DNA from: Peromyscus leucopus
Taxonomy: Eukaryota > Chordata > Mammalia > Rodentia > Cricetidae
NCBI RefSeq assembly: GCF_004664715.2
Contig: NC_051079.1
Span: 59,450,660 to 59,514,659, forward strand
Length of the DNA stretch: 64,000 nt
Reading direction: 5' to 3'
A program made the translations under genes and the position numbers. Shown here piece by piece: positions 33,241 to 45,935 of this stretch. The notes under the pieces were generated by a model that saw only the letters and a list, made by a program, of their open reading frames with translations, did no database searches and had not been told where the DNA came from. Within the stretch, counting starts at the first letter, position 1; each line of letters starts with the position of its first letter.

Positions 33241-35695
33241 TTCAAACACCAAGCATCCAAGAATATTTGGGCAGCACAAACCGCTCTTGAAGGTTTGCTT
33301 TGTTTTGTTTTCGAGACAAAATTGGGTGACAGGGAAAGAGAGATGGATATAGGAATGTCTGAGGATGGAGTTGAAGGCTATGAAAACAAGTTGTCTCAAA
33401 CTTTTGAACAAATATAAATATATATAACCATAAAAGATGCAAGGTGATTTTAGTATCTTATGTGGAAAGCTCAATTAAATTCAACTTTACTGCAGGAAAC
33501 CAAATGTATTATCATATTTTCTTTAAAATATACACATCGTAAGGTCATGTATCATCTTCCATGAAGTTCTGGAAGCTGTTTTTCAGTTCTCCATCCAGAC
33601 CAAGAGGAGCTGTTCAGTGAGGCTGTTCCACCTTGTTTATTCTCAGGAGATGAAGATTTCTGCCTGCTGGCTCCTGGTGATCACTGCAGACTCCCACACA
33701 GTTCTGACCTGTCTTTACCCAAAGGCTTATGTTCCCAGCCTGAAACACTGTCAAAGTCCTAGGCCTGTAGTATTTGGCAGTTATGAAGGGCTGTTGAGTT
33801 CTGATGGAGTTTTGCCATTGGGTACCAGGAGCACCAAGCACACAGTATGAGACTGTTCAGACACAGACCTTGACTACCTGCATCCAATTTAATTAAATGT
33901 AAACCCTTAAGCACTATTTAAGCTGCTGAGTTTTCTGGAAACACACACCCTTGGGCTTTGACTAAATAGATTTCAGGTTCATCCCAGGTCTTGGCCATCA
34001 GAGTAAATCATCATTATTATATTTTAGGTTGAAAGAACTGAATTTGGGTAACTTTTCAGCTAAATTTTCTCCTCTCTGGTCCTTAAGACCTTAGGTGAGT
34101 ACAGTATGTGGTCGTCTGCCCTTTGGGTGTATTCCTAGTGAGCTCCATAAGAACTAATATTTTAAAAGGGAATTGATAGTTTTATTGGAGCCAATTTTCT
34201 CTCTTCCAGAGTGACATTACAATCATCCTTCCCATCTACCCTTACAGAAAAATATAGTTTTCCTTTTAAGTATTGTACTCATGTTGCACACTGGGGAAGT
34301 AAAGAAATCTTCTACAAAAGACATTATATAGATCAGTTAAGAGATATTTATCCATTAATATCATATCAAAATCAGTGACTTAAGTGAATTAGAATCCTTT
34401 CCTTTTTATAATCCTACACATTGTTAGTACTACATTCAAATGCTCTACATTGAATTCAATATTCTCAACCAACCTCGGGGTTTGTTTTCACAATTCAGAA
34501 AAAATTACTTTCATACTTCCTCAATTGTAATCCAATGTGAATATGCAGAACCCTCATGCAAACTATGTGTAACATACTCTGATACACAAGCTGAAATAAG
34601 AGTTCACAAAAAACATTTAGGATGGAACAAATGTGGAATTTTGGTTGTCTTTCCTTTCTTTAGCACCTCTTAGGCTTCCCAATTGTCTTTTGTTGATAAG
34701 AAAAAGGCAATTGGAAGTGTGATTGGTGCAAATTATAGAAGAGAGCTAGGTTTGAAACAAAAGTGTCTGTTAAGAAGAAATACTATCTATTCAGATCTTA
34801 GACAAAGATAAGGGAAAGCTAAATGGAAACATGGATTACCTGTAATTCACTATATTGATCTTCTTTTGTGTTTAATAAGATTGTGATTGTGTTATTTTAC
34901 TCAAATTTTTTACTTATTTTCTTGTGTTAAAAAACAAAATTCTACCAGCTACCCAAGTCAATGAATGAAAATAAATTTAGATGTAACCCAAGTGAAAACC
35001 TTAGATTTTCCATAGCGTTTTTTTCAATAATTTGAACGCTTCTCACAAATAAAATGTTTTAATTTTCTTTTTTAAATTTATGTAAGAGAAGACACTTGCC
35101 CATCTTTTTTCCTTGTGAATGAGTTAGGACCATTGGCTGGACATTTTTTCTTCAACCATTTCATGACAGCATCCTATAACATTGAGTAGATTATCCAGAT
35201 AGCAGACCCAATGCATGAATGGATATCACCCATAGTAATGGCTACTCTGATATTTCGTCACATATTTAATACAATCAATAGAGATTTGAGGAAAAGGCAG
35301 CACACATACACTGTAGTTCATCATATTTACTCATAAAATTTAAGGAAGTTGGCAGGGGAAACTGTTGAGCTTGTGCATGACCTCTGAGCTGTGTATGCAG
35401 ATCCTTCTTGGAGAATTTGGTGGTTGTTTCTGTTTTCTTAAAGAAATACAGGTTTCCTTTTTTCCAAACAAAGTATAGAACTAATATTCTGAATCCTATG
35501 ATTTCTACATCCTTTGAATTGATCAACTCTCTCTGTTTTGCCACTACTCTATTTTAGATGATAAAACAAAATGACATCCTGTCCATTCTCCTGACTTGGG
35601 GGCCCTGTGAAGAGTTTCTTGTCTCTGTATTATAGCAGATGGCCCTGCTTTGACCTCACTGTCTCTATCTTATAATCCCTTCTTGTTTTAAGAAC
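33241..35695. other. unassigned AT-rich DNA
   Basis: About 2.5 kb in which I see no gene or known repeat. The overlapping frames at 33614-33850 on both strands are probably chance. Confidence 0.4.
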
Positions 35696-35707
35696 AAGTA
35701 GGTCCCT

Positions 35708-35852
35708 GGGACTGGTGAGATGGCTCATTGTGTAAAGGCGCTTGCCACTAAACTCCATGACCTGAGTTCAATTCCAAGAATCCACCAGGTACATGGAGAG
35801 AACTGACTCCTAAAAGTAGTCATCTAACCTCCAGACATGTGCAGTGGCACTT

Positions 35853-35899
<47 letters not shown>

Positions 35900-35947
35900 G
35901 AGAGAGAGAGAGAGAGAGAGAACAAGTTCAAAAAATAAAACAAAAAT
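35708..35947 (+). mobile_element. B2/B3-type SINE, 12-bp duplication
   Basis: tRNA-derived head (ggactggtgagatggctc, taaaggcgcttgccac, cctgagttcaattccaag), then tctaacctccagacatg and a (CA)n(GA)n tail at 35857-35922. It is flanked by AAGTAGGTCCCT at 35696-35707 and 35948-35959. Confidence 0.93.
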
Positions 35948-35959
35948 AAGTAGGTCCCT

Positions 35960-37005
35960 AATGATATTTTCATAAACAGTCTATTGTTTTAAGAGAAAGC
36001 AAGGAAATTGGTAGTTATCTTAGTAAACACATATACAATTTTTGTTTTCACTGAAATGAATTTTCTTTTTAGAGAATATATTCATCTTACTGTTTTAGTG
36101 GTTCAGGTGTACTGTCTTATAAGCAGATGATAATTTTCACTATATTAAACTGAAAATATATAAAAGTTGTCAAATAATATTTTTTACAAAAATATCAAAG
36201 TTTGAATCAAAAAATGTCCTCAATTTTAAAGTTCTACTTGTAAAGGGTTCATAAAAGAACCCACTCCACCCACAGTCACAGCTACCTTTAAAGACTCTCG
36301 TTCAAGAGAACAGAGTCCCCTGCCCTGGGTGGAGATCTCACAGTGACCTGGGAAAGGGTGGCTGACATTAAGCTACACTAAGGAGGTAAGACAGACTGCT
36401 TAGTTCTTTGATGAGATGCTAGCATTTTTCTACCCCAGAGTTCCTGCCCCAAGAGCAGCTCACACAGTGCTTGACACTTTTCTGTGCAATTGGGAAAAGC
36501 ATGACTATCCCTTTTCCATGTCTATCTCTGCTCTTTGTATGCTTCCCCTAACACTGGGCTTCCCCAACATTTTATGCTTCATTACTGTTTCTTAAAAGTC
36601 ACCTTCCTTGCCATGTGGCTCCTTGCCAGTCATGTGCCTGAGCTCCATGCCAGCTTAAACTACATTGGCTTTTCCCTTCTCTCCTCTTTTCTCTTCCTTT
36701 AGGCAGTTACTGATAGTTATAACTTGTCTGCCCTGGGATTTTTCTCTTTTAAAAATTTAGCAAAATTGTACTTGCACTTCTGTTTGAAATCCAGCTTAAT
36801 TTTTTTTTATTTGTGAGATTGGTGAATCTAATAGTTTTCTGTATATCATTACGAGCCAGTTGGTGGGTAAAAACAAAAGACACTTTGCAATGCCTTCTGT
36901 GTCCTTATCTCTTCCAACATAAGGTGCTTCAATTCATGCTTTTCTGACTGTCTCAGTTTTCTTGATCATTGCTGATTAGTTCACATTTGTGAAACTGGTA
37001 TTTTG
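35960..37005. other. unassigned DNA
   Basis: About 1 kb with no recognisable element. Confidence 0.4.
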
Positions 37006-37382
37006 TGTAGCCAGAGTTTTCTCCAGTCCTGCATGGGCCTACAACTGATCAGACCCAAATAAACACACAGAAAAATATTATTTTCAAACTACATGACCTA
37101 ATGGCTGAGGCTTCTAACTGCCCAGCTCTTACATCTTAAATTAACCCATTTCTATAAATCTATACTTTGCCACGTGGCTTGTGGCTTACCAGTACTTTAC
37201 ATCTTGCTTCTCCTGGCAGTAGCGGCTGGCAGCATCTCCTCTGTTCTGCCTTTCTTCTTCCTCCCTCTCTAGCTGGAATGTCCTGCCTAACCTTTTTCTG
37301 CCTCACCATTGGCCAAACAGCTTTATTTATCAGCCAGTCAGAGCAACACATATTCACAGCATACAGAACAACATCCACAACA
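37006..37382 (-). mobile_element. solo LTR
   Basis: On the minus strand it begins TGTTGTGGATGTTGTTCTG and ends ACTCTGGCTACA. Inside are AATAAAGCTG and GGCCAATGG motifs and a purine-rich block. Flanks attttg (37000-37005) and gtgttg (37383-37388) match at only four of six bases. Same family as 60003-60340 by the shared order of blocks. The frames at 37160-37408 are shadows of this LTR. Confidence 0.82.
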
Positions 37383-37490
37383 GTGTTGTAGTTTGTTATT
37401 TGTGGCAAATTTATAATTCATTTGATGCTTTAGAGGCTTTGTGTAAAGTCAGGGATTGGAGTGGAGAGAAAACAACCAAATCGTTTTCCT

Positions 37491-37548
37491 CTCTCCCTCC
37501 CTCCCTCCCTCCCTCCCTCCCTCCCTCCCTCCCTCCCTCCCTCCCTCC
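37491..37548. repeat. (CCCT)n microsatellite
   Basis: About 14 tandem CCCT units. The complement is (AGGG)n, a G-quadruplex-capable tract. Confidence 0.95.
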
Positions 37549-38698
37549 TTCAGAATGATAAACTGTCTGTAGGAATGTCACTATGTAGCATTCCCTGATG
37601 GTTCAGATGTCAAACTGAACCATTTTGTCAAATCCTCCATGAAAAAACAAGTTCGATATCAAACTAATAGTCATAAAACTATCCAGAATAAGCCCTATTA
37701 GGCACAATGTGGATGGGATGAGCTTCCTGGCCCTTGGGTGGGTGGGTGGGTGAGTGGGGGTAACCTCTGCCCAGGTCTCATCAGGTACCAAGTTTCTGAA
37801 CTCTCATACACATGGGAAAACTTCCTAGGGAATACTGCAAGGAGCAGACATCAGAAGTAAAGTGCAGGTTTCAGCGACACAGCATTAGTGGTCATGGCAA
37901 CCACAGTGCCAGCACCCCAAGCCATTTAATACCGCATCAGTCAGAATTAACACATGAAAAGGGATGGATCTCAGAAGCATGGGCTGAATCACCAGTGAAT
38001 GAAATATTTCCTGTCTGTTCCTGGAGAGGACTGAGAGAGGAGGTGTGTAATTGGATGATCCCTTATTTGTAACAGGAAAACATAAAATCACATTAAACTC
38101 TTAAGCAAGTGGGCGCTGGTGTGAAAGCAGTACTTGGGAAGAAGGATAAACACCTGCTTGCTGTACAGTTGGTAAAAACACCAAGTGTTATAAGATTATT
38201 ATGGATGTTGTTAAAACCAGTCCAGAGGCAAAAGAGAAGAATATGATGAAATTGATTTATTTCAGTCCGATATTTAATGAAAAGCAGATCCTGAGGCCAG
38301 AGTTCTAATACTATTTCTTCAGCCCTTCAAACTCTAGCATTTTCTGTCTGGAATCATTTGCTAAGCTATTATCTGTGCTTTTGACAATTTATCATTATTT
38401 TAAAACAGGGAAGCAGGTGTGTTTAAGTCCACATGGGCTTGGCTTTCTCTTTGACACAGCGTGTAATATGAATGTGTGTATTAATATCACATAGCCAGAT
38501 CAAGTGTCTGGGAAATGGTTGTGTTTTACACTTGGCTATTCACAACCCAGACAAAATACATGTTCAGGCAAACATTCTCACTGTACCTCTGGAGTTGGTG
38601 ATCTCATGAGCCCAACACTGTGACAGAACTCTGTACATTAAAAATCAAGGAGTCAGTCCAAACAGGGGTCCATACAATTAATTATTACTTTGCACCCT
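37549..38698. other. unassigned DNA with G4 motif
   Basis: No gene or known repeat is recognised. It contains GGGTGGGTGGGTGGG at 37736-37750, followed by a GGGGG run. Confidence 0.5.
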
Positions 38699-38985
38699 GT
38701 ACTGGCTGGTTTTGTGTGTCAACTTGACACAAGCTAGAGTCATCAGAGAGGAAGGAGCCTCAGTTGAGGAAATGCCTCCATAAACTCCAGCTGTAAGGCA
38801 TTTTCTCAATTAGTGATCACTGGGGGAGGGCCCAGCCCATGGTGGGTGGTACCATCCCTGGGCTTGTAGTCCTGGGTTCTATAAGAATGCAGGCTGTGGA
38901 AGCTGCATGAGGCAAACCCATAAGCATTTTGGTCATGGTATTTCACTGCAGCAATAGAAACCCTAATTAAGACAAGTTGACACCA
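38699..38985 (+). mobile_element. ORR1 5' LTR (internally deleted)
   Basis: Begins TGTACTGGCTGGTTTTGTG and ends aaaccctaattaagaca. Blocks for tcaacttgacacaagctag, gcctccataaactccag, agggcccagcccatgg and ttctataagaatgcagg are in ORR1 order. About 110 bases are missing between gcaggctgtgg and ttttggtcatgg compared with the copy at 30641-31084. It is followed without a gap by MaLR internal sequence, so it is the 5' LTR. Confidence 0.88.
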
Positions 38986-40085
38986 GGAGTGAGGTATTGC
39001 GGTGACAGACCTGACTTGTGTTTTGGGGAGGATTGTGGGAGAACTTTAGAACTTAGGGCTAGAGGAGCCATTGAGTGTTAAAAGGTCTGTGGGATGTTCG
39101 GTGGGAGCTTGGAAGATAAGAATGTTGAGAGCAGTCAGAGGATGGAGGCCAATCTTGTGAAGTTTCAAAATGAAGTTCAAAGGCACTATCGGGGCCATTT
39201 ATTACTGTGAATTAAGATTCTGTGGTCCTGAGTAGCAGGGTATTGAAGAATCAGCTGTAATTAACTAGTTACCAGAACTACTAAGCAGAACTTTTCTGGG
39301 ATACTTGATGTGGATTGGCTGGAGCTAAGAAATTTAGGGTGATTAAGAAGAAACCATCATTACTTAGGTGAAATCTTCTGGGAAATGTTTCATGACAGCA
39401 CAGAGAAGCTAAGTTCCAGAGCTGGCCATGGTTGTACCTCCTGCTGGCAGCCAGACTTGGCAATGTGTAAGAGTCACTTAGGTGATTCTGGCTTGGAAGG
39501 CATGAAGGGGTCATGGAGAAAAGTTGAAGCTTGGGATGCTGAGAGTGCAGGGGAGGCCATTGGTGAAGGCATAGTCTCCGTGGCAGTTGAAGGCCCAGAC
39601 CTGAAGGGGTCATGCAAAGAAGTTGGGTCTTGGAACAATGAAGAGAGCCTATGAGAGGCTAGTGGTGAAAGTGCAGCCCAGTTGCAGCAGAAGACCCCAG
39701 CATTGTAGAGATGCCAGGACCATGGGATGGCCACCAAGAACAGCAGCAGCAGTGGAGTAGAGTCAGCTGGAGCCTAAAAGACAAGCTGTGTCTGATGCAG
39801 AGGATAGAGCCAGAGAATTGACCCAAGCCCTTTGGAAGAGTTCAGATCCCTTGGGTGGATCCCAGCCATTGGACAGCTGGAATTTGGTTTTGCTTTTATT
39901 TGATTGTGGCTGTGCCCTGATTTTCCTTCTCAAAGTAAGAAAGTATTTTACTGGAGCCCACAGTTGAGAAATTGAACTTTAAAAGGCTTTGAATTTTAAA
40001 AGAGATTGGGTATTTAAAAGGGGCTGAAATGTTAATGTGTTTGAATTTGTAAAGACTGGGATTTTCAGGGTTATTTATGTTTTTA
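38986..40085 (+). mobile_element. ORR1 (MaLR) internal region
   Basis: Starts just after the LTR with a 'ttgacaccaggagtgaggtattg' block, the usual start of MaLR internal sequence, and ends with a 'tggctgtgccctgattttcc' and 'actggagcccacagttgag' segment. MaLR internals encode no functional protein, and the frames here (39281-39737, both strands) should not be read as genes. Confidence 0.75.
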
Positions 40086-40235
40086 ATGTGAGGTCTTAGG
40101 GATGGATAAGAAAGGAAGGTTGTGGCTCTCCTGCTTCCAGGATCCTGCCTTGTTCCTGTCCTGACTTCGTTCAATAATGAAGAGCAATACCGAGAAAGTG
40201 TAAACCAAATAAATCCTTTTCTCCTTAACTTGCTT
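40086..40235 (+). mobile_element. ORR1 3' LTR, truncated
   Basis: Contains ccttgttcctgtcctgac, ttcaataatgaagagcaa, gtgtaaaccaaataaatcc and cttgctttttggtc, which is the R/polyadenylation part of an ORR1 LTR. The start and the last 30 bases are missing, so the 3' LTR was damaged. Confidence 0.7.
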
Positions 40236-41666
40236 TTTGGTCCCAGATAGCAGGAAATGATTTTAAGAACATGATGCTCACATTCCTGAGAGGTGGGGTT
40301 GGTGGTTTTTGATCATTCTGGGGCTTTTGGATGTTTGTCATTGTTTAAGGGGATTTAGTTGCAAGTTGTTGATGTTCATGGTCAGGGAGGAAACTAAACA
40401 AAGGAGGTTGGATTAAGGGGTTTCTTTCTTTTTTCTTCTCTCTTATTTAGTGAACATAAGGAGGAGAGGATATATGAATGATAGGATAAAAGGGTAGAGT
40501 ACTGAATCTACTAAAATGTAACTACTAGTATCAAATATTTTACATGTTTTTTGTATATTGATAGAAATTTAAGATTATTTTTCTTATATCATATTGTATA
40601 TGTATTTCTACTCTTGTTTAAGGTATTGTACTTATATAGCTCATTTAAAAATATAATGTAAAGTTCTTGTCCTTAAAAGCTATTATTAGAACTGTTTAGG
40701 ATAATTAAGAGATACAGTTTAGTAGTTAGTAATCTATAACAATCAAACTTGTAGTTAGGTATTTTCAAGGTCAAATATTTTAGATAGATAGGTGATCTTC
40801 AAACACTTCAGAGATCTACAGAATATAGCATTTAATATGTTTTAATAACATAAGGCTTTTCATGACAGCGAATATTCATGATATGCTCCTGGGCAGTGTC
40901 AATCTACTTCAGAGATGATGGGCATCAAAGAACCTCCATATGTAGTTTGCTTTCAATGTGTCAAAGCTAGTCACTGGACAAGAAACTGCCCTTGCCTCAA
41001 CTGCTGACATTGTGCTGTTCAAATTAGACAAATAAGACACAAAGGAAGTCAACTGCTAAACTTTGCCATGACAAGATAGGCCAGTCCTTCAAAATTTCTG
41101 CTTCACAGAAAAGTCCATCAGATATTATGGGCCTGTAGGCAAAAGATTGATGCCCCAGTATTGCAGAGGAACCTTGGGTGACTGTCCAGGCAGCCATATG
41201 TCTCTATCATTTTTATAGATTTGGAAGTTGCTTGTTTTGCTCTTCCTGTTTACTCAGGTAATATTTTATCCTTCTCGGGTCTCTGATGGGGTTAAAGACC
41301 AGATAGTTATCATTTTGCAATTTTCTTTGTTACTAAATTCAAAAAAGAAACTCACAAAAGAGTTGTAAAGTTTATAAAGGCTCAGAAGCATAAAAGATTA
41401 AGTTGTTTATCTAAGAAAATATTTTAAGGTCTAAAAAGATATTTTTTAAGTTGGTAATATAAGTTATGATAGAAAGCAGTTTAGGTATAAATCTCTGAAC
41501 TCACCAAGAGAGGATAAGATAATAGAGTACTTTCTCTGAATTTGCCAATAACAGATGGACTGGACATGGTGAATGTTATTCTTCCCTGATAATTTTTCTT
41601 ATTGTATATAGTTTTACAGTGTTAGGGTTAAAAAATTTCCTTTTTATTTAGGCAAAAGAGTGGAAA
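40236..41666 (+). mobile_element. decayed ERV internal region (gag-pro remnant)
   Basis: Relic of an endogenous retrovirus. At 40948-40989 the plus strand encodes a retroviral zinc knuckle, C-x2-C-x4-H-x4-C (residues CFQCVKASHWTRNC), as in a nucleocapsid. About 220 bases downstream a protease-like stretch begins (41206-41258), where the active-site position reads D-L-E rather than an acidic D-T/S-G triad, so the enzyme cannot be active. Stops and frame changes occur throughout; I saw no polymerase or envelope. A purine-rich tract (41654-41666) abuts the 3' LTR. It may belong to a mys-like family known from cricetids, but that is from memory. Confidence 0.65.
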
Positions 41667-42033
41667 TATTTTGAGATATTTGATCACACTGTGTGAACAT
41701 GTGTCACTGTTTTATTCTGATTGGTTTAATAAAGTGCTGAGTGGCCAATAACTAGGCAGGAGAGGATGTGCAGGACTTCCAGACAGAGATAGGAACTCTG
41801 AGGATGAATCTGAGTACCAGGAATTCACTAGCAAGATGCAGAGGAAGTCAGATATACACTATGGAGGAGAGGTAACAAGCCATGTGGTAGAATTCAGATT
41901 AATATAAACAGGTTAATTTAAGCTTTAAGAGCTAATTGAGAAGAAGCCTAAGTTAAGGCCAAACTTTCATGTTTAATAAGAATCTTCCATGTCATTATTT
42001 GGGAGCTGGCTATCCAAAGAAAGACCTGCTATA
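41667..42033 (+). mobile_element. 3' LTR of the ERV
   Basis: Follows the polypurine tract directly. Blocks: gagatatttgatcacactgtg, ttattctgattgg, AATAAA at 41728-41733, a ggccaataactaggcagg block, tattaatataaacaggttaa-like, and tcattatttgggagctgg. The last two bases read TA where CA is expected, and the first two TA where TG is expected, so both ends have mutated. Confidence 0.78.
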
Positions 42034-43199
42034 CCTCATGAAAACTATAGAATTTTGATGATATTCCTGTGTGAGAATAGACTCTTCCAATGAAAGAAGC
42101 ATATCAATATATTACGGATGTAGATGGGAAAAAGTTTGCTTTTGTGGAGATTTGGAGTGCAATGGAATTCTAGTACTTTTACTTACATTTTACTGTGAAT
42201 CTAAATTTGAACTTTATAAAGTCTATTAAAATAAATAAGATTCAGAAAGAACTTTTCAAGAAAAGCTCTCTGTTTATTGAAGCCAATGGGAATTGATTGA
42301 AGAGACTATTAAGGGGTGTGTTTCAGAGACATCTAAAACTCTTTAATCTCCTTAATCCTTAAGGATCACAATGTCTTCAGTTTGTCCCTTCCAAATACAT
42401 CAAAAATATATTGAAATGTAGATGATCCTTTGGTCCACTGAAGTCGAGACCTCTTAATAAAAAGTGTAATCTACATATCAGCTGGGGCTGCCTCACTCCT
42501 GAGATAGCTGAAAATTGCCTTGAACCCTCCAGAGTCTAGACTTCTGAGAATAACAGTAGCTTTTCTTTTTGATGTCTTTTGTCTGTCCCATCATGTATTG
42601 CTATGATTATGTTAATCCAGATAGGATATAAAAGTTATTAACATCCACTATTTATAAATATGGTAGACTTTGGTGAAATTTGATTTGGGAAAGAGTTTCA
42701 AACAAATTAATGTAAGCGGTTTTTAAACTGAACAACAGGCTTCTTCTTCTAAGATGTCTTCCTATCACCCTTTACAAAATTTTGCTCATCTTTTCTGCTA
42801 GTCCTCACATCACCCTGTCTCCTTACTTTTCCTCCTTCCTGCCTTTTAATATTTCTCCTCTAGTTTCCCTTTTTGGGAATAAAACAAAAATTCCTATAAT
42901 TTTCTTATCCAGAACAATTTAACCATCTCTTTTTATAGTTGGGTCTCCTGCTGACATCTGTGCCCTCAGAGTCACACCTTGCACAATGCTTTCCTAGGGT
43001 ATTTTGACAAATCACCCCCCGCCCCAGGATGGCTTCTGGTGCCAGCTGTTAAGATAGCACATCTTTTACTTGATTGTATAAGAGGAACTTTATTTGTCCT
43101 TAAACTACCTGGAGTGAGTGGAAAGGTATAGATAGAAAAAAAGTCGGAAATTGCCCATTTAATAGCTCAGAGGTGCTGAGTACATGACAATACATGTTT
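42034..43199. other. unassigned DNA after the LTR
   Basis: About 1.2 kb that I cannot assign. It may include further ERV-derived sequence, but I see no motif or open frame that shows this. Confidence 0.35.
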
Positions 43200-43325
43200 T
43201 CATTTTCACGTATACTTTGCTGCAGTTCTGTGAGGAAGCCAGTGATTCCCATCCTTACCATAGAGATGATGAGACAGAGGTTCATGGAGGTTACCAGTTT
43301 GTTTAAAATTGTATCTTTTCTTATT
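43200..43325 (+). mobile_element. MIR SINE (ancient)
   Basis: Order of gttctgtgaggaagccagtg, tcccatccttaccatag, gatgatgagacagaggttc and gaggttaccagtttg matches the 3' part of MIR. Confidence 0.7.
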
Positions 43326-45239
43326 AGAAAAGACCTATTTTGAAAAAATTTACACTAATGAAAAGAAAAATGAGGTCTAATGCTATTGTGACAGGAAAGA
43401 AATACAGATAATGAGGACATATGTTATATTTGAATAATTTATAGAAGCTTTTAGGTTTTGACTAATGAACTTGTAGCCTGACTTTGTAGTCTGGGGGAAA
43501 TCAGGTCACCTTCACTCTCATCATGCTTCTCAATAAACGTCAGCTCCTACAATGAGGGGTCCTAAGAATTAGATAAAATAATTTCCATGAAAACATCTTG
43601 TTAATGGAATGTAGTTTAAGTTTAGTTCAGTGAAGAAACAGGGTTTGGGCCTTACGAGCCTAGCTTTAAATGATGCAACAGTTGTCACTCATAAGCATAG
43701 TATCACTATGCAACCCTCTAAACTTCAATGTCCCATATATTCAAATAGAAAGTACTAACTTCTGAAGACATATATACTGGATGAAATAATTTACACACGT
43801 GCTTGATTGATTCAATGTATAATAAGATGGGAATTGATTTAAATATATAAATATTATTTGGTAATTTCATACACAAATATAATGAATTTACAAATCACTG
43901 GTTAAATTAGTGGAAATGCTGGAGTCAACAATTATCACTTTCTCCTTATCAAAGGAAGTTGTCAGTTATGCAATACATGATCTTATGTTACATGTGCATG
44001 GACTCATATATAAATCATATTATGCTTTACAGTGGCAATGTACTTTAAAATAATTAATAAATACACCAAATGCAAATGGCAAAAGTTACTGAAGAACTTT
44101 CCATATCTGCTAATTTCTAGATTTAGATTGAATTTGGAATGCTTCCTTATCTTTACAAAAGATTTGTTTGAAAAATATCTGATGTGCAATCCAGACTAGA
44201 AATTTCTATGGTGATTTATATGTATGGTCAATTCCAGCAAAATAGAGAGACAGAAGAGCATTCTCACGGTCTGTGGACCTATGACTGCTAACCATGTGTT
44301 TTAATGTAATTGAGGTCATCCTTGACTTCAGTCAGTGCCTGGATTTGGTTGAAATCCTATCCAGTGCTTTGTTTTCCCAGAACATGAATCTTAGTCTCTT
44401 CCACTTTAATGTAGATAGATAACTAGATGTCATCTGTACTTTGACCAAATTTAAAGAACACTCAAATATAAATTATGATTATTTATGTGAGAGTATATCA
44501 GTTTAACAACAAGTTGAACTAAGTAGCTCATGGGCACCAATGTGCTTCCTTTTATACTATCAGTCTTCACATGCTACATGTAGAACCAGGCACATTACCA
44601 TGTACCTGTGAGCCACTTTTCATTTATACATGGGAATGACAGCTAGCCACCTGGGCTGTTCACATGCCTTGGGCTCTGGCCTTCCCTGAACCTAACCACC
44701 ACTACTGCTGAGCTCAGAATTATTAGAAATTCTTTGAATTTCCCACTCAATCTCACCTTCAGGCTGAAACACAGGGAGATCAATGCTTTCCTATGAAATA
44801 CAAAGTTTAATTTTTTTTCTTCTTGGAGTTTAGCTCAGCTGGAGCTATCTCCCTGTAGATTTCTTAGTTTCAGAGCTTTTTGAGAGTTCTCATCAGACAC
44901 ACAGGTTCTTGAAAATCTCTGGAGAAGTGTGTCAGAACAGGTTCAAGAGCAAAATTCTCACATTCTTCTCAAGGACACAGCCTCCTCCACCCATTCACCT
45001 GTCACCCTTCCCATAAAAACCCCATTGACCAGGGAGTAGCATTTAGGGACACCTAATTCAAAGGTTCAGTTCTCAACAACAATCAGAGGCACTGCCCACT
45101 CTGTCGCAGACAGGCATGCCTTTCTGTTGAGCACAGAGTATTATGAACATACTGCATTTCCCATGCCCATTTTTTGTACTTGAAGTCCTTTCTTCTAAGT
45201 TAACACCCAGGTTCACATCCTACTCTTTGCTTTATTCCA
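43326..45239. other. unassigned AT-rich DNA
   Basis: About 1.9 kb without a recognisable gene or repeat. Confidence 0.4.
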
Positions 45240-45345
45240 TAAGTGGCTAGGATTAATTTACCTCCTTTAATTTCCCAGTGTCCAGCTATAAAAATGAGAA
45301 TATCTGTTGCATTATATTGTTTTAAGAATTAAATATAACTCTGAC
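45240..45345 (+). mobile_element. MIR SINE (ancient)
   Basis: The block tttaatttcccagtgtcc, ctataaaaatgagaatatc, and gttttaagaattaaatata resembles the MIR core from 'cctcagtttcctcatc' to 'gaggattaaatg'. Confidence 0.55.
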
Positions 45346-45837
45346 ACCTACCTAGTTACTATTAGACCATTACTATTCTTTCTACAAAGTCTAAAACAAG
45401 TGCATAGGCAGAAGCAATTTGATGTCTTCCTGAAGCAAACCAGAAAACTCTACATGGATACATATATGTTAACATGTATATGTATGCACACACAAACACA
45501 AATGAATATGGAGAAATACACACATACAACATCATTTTGTATGAAACTTGGCATATAAAGATTTTGTTTAATTTCTCTGGATATTTGAATCCTCTGACAT
45601 AGCCTACTCTTGATTGTAGAATGTCCCTCCCCAGAAAAACTGTTACTTTCTTCAGGATGCTACCTTATCTGTATGACTTAGGGGTGATCCTGCTAATCTG
45701 TCTGTCTTAAGATGAGTGATTCAGAAGCAATTAGATGCAACTGAAGTTTCCTCAGTATCTTACTTCTTTGCTCTATTACTGTTTCCCAACTGTCAGCACA
45801 GTTGATGTTGAATTACTTCTCAGAGACACATTCACAT

Positions 45838-45935
45838 AAAAAGAAGAAGTAGGAGAAGAATAAAAGGAGAAGGAGGATTAGGAGGAAAAGGAAAAGAAAA
45901 GAAGAAGGGAGGAAGAAGAGGAGGGTGGGGTATTA
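45838..45935. repeat. A/G-rich low-complexity tract
   Basis: Interrupted GAA, GGA and AGAA units of almost pure purine. Confidence 0.85.

Noticed and set aside
33614..33850. Opposing frames of 75 and 77 residues
   Set aside because: No domain, splice context or composition signal on either strand; probably chance.
39281..39737. Overlapping frames of 87-110 residues on both strands
   Set aside because: They lie in MaLR internal sequence, which is non-coding in this family.
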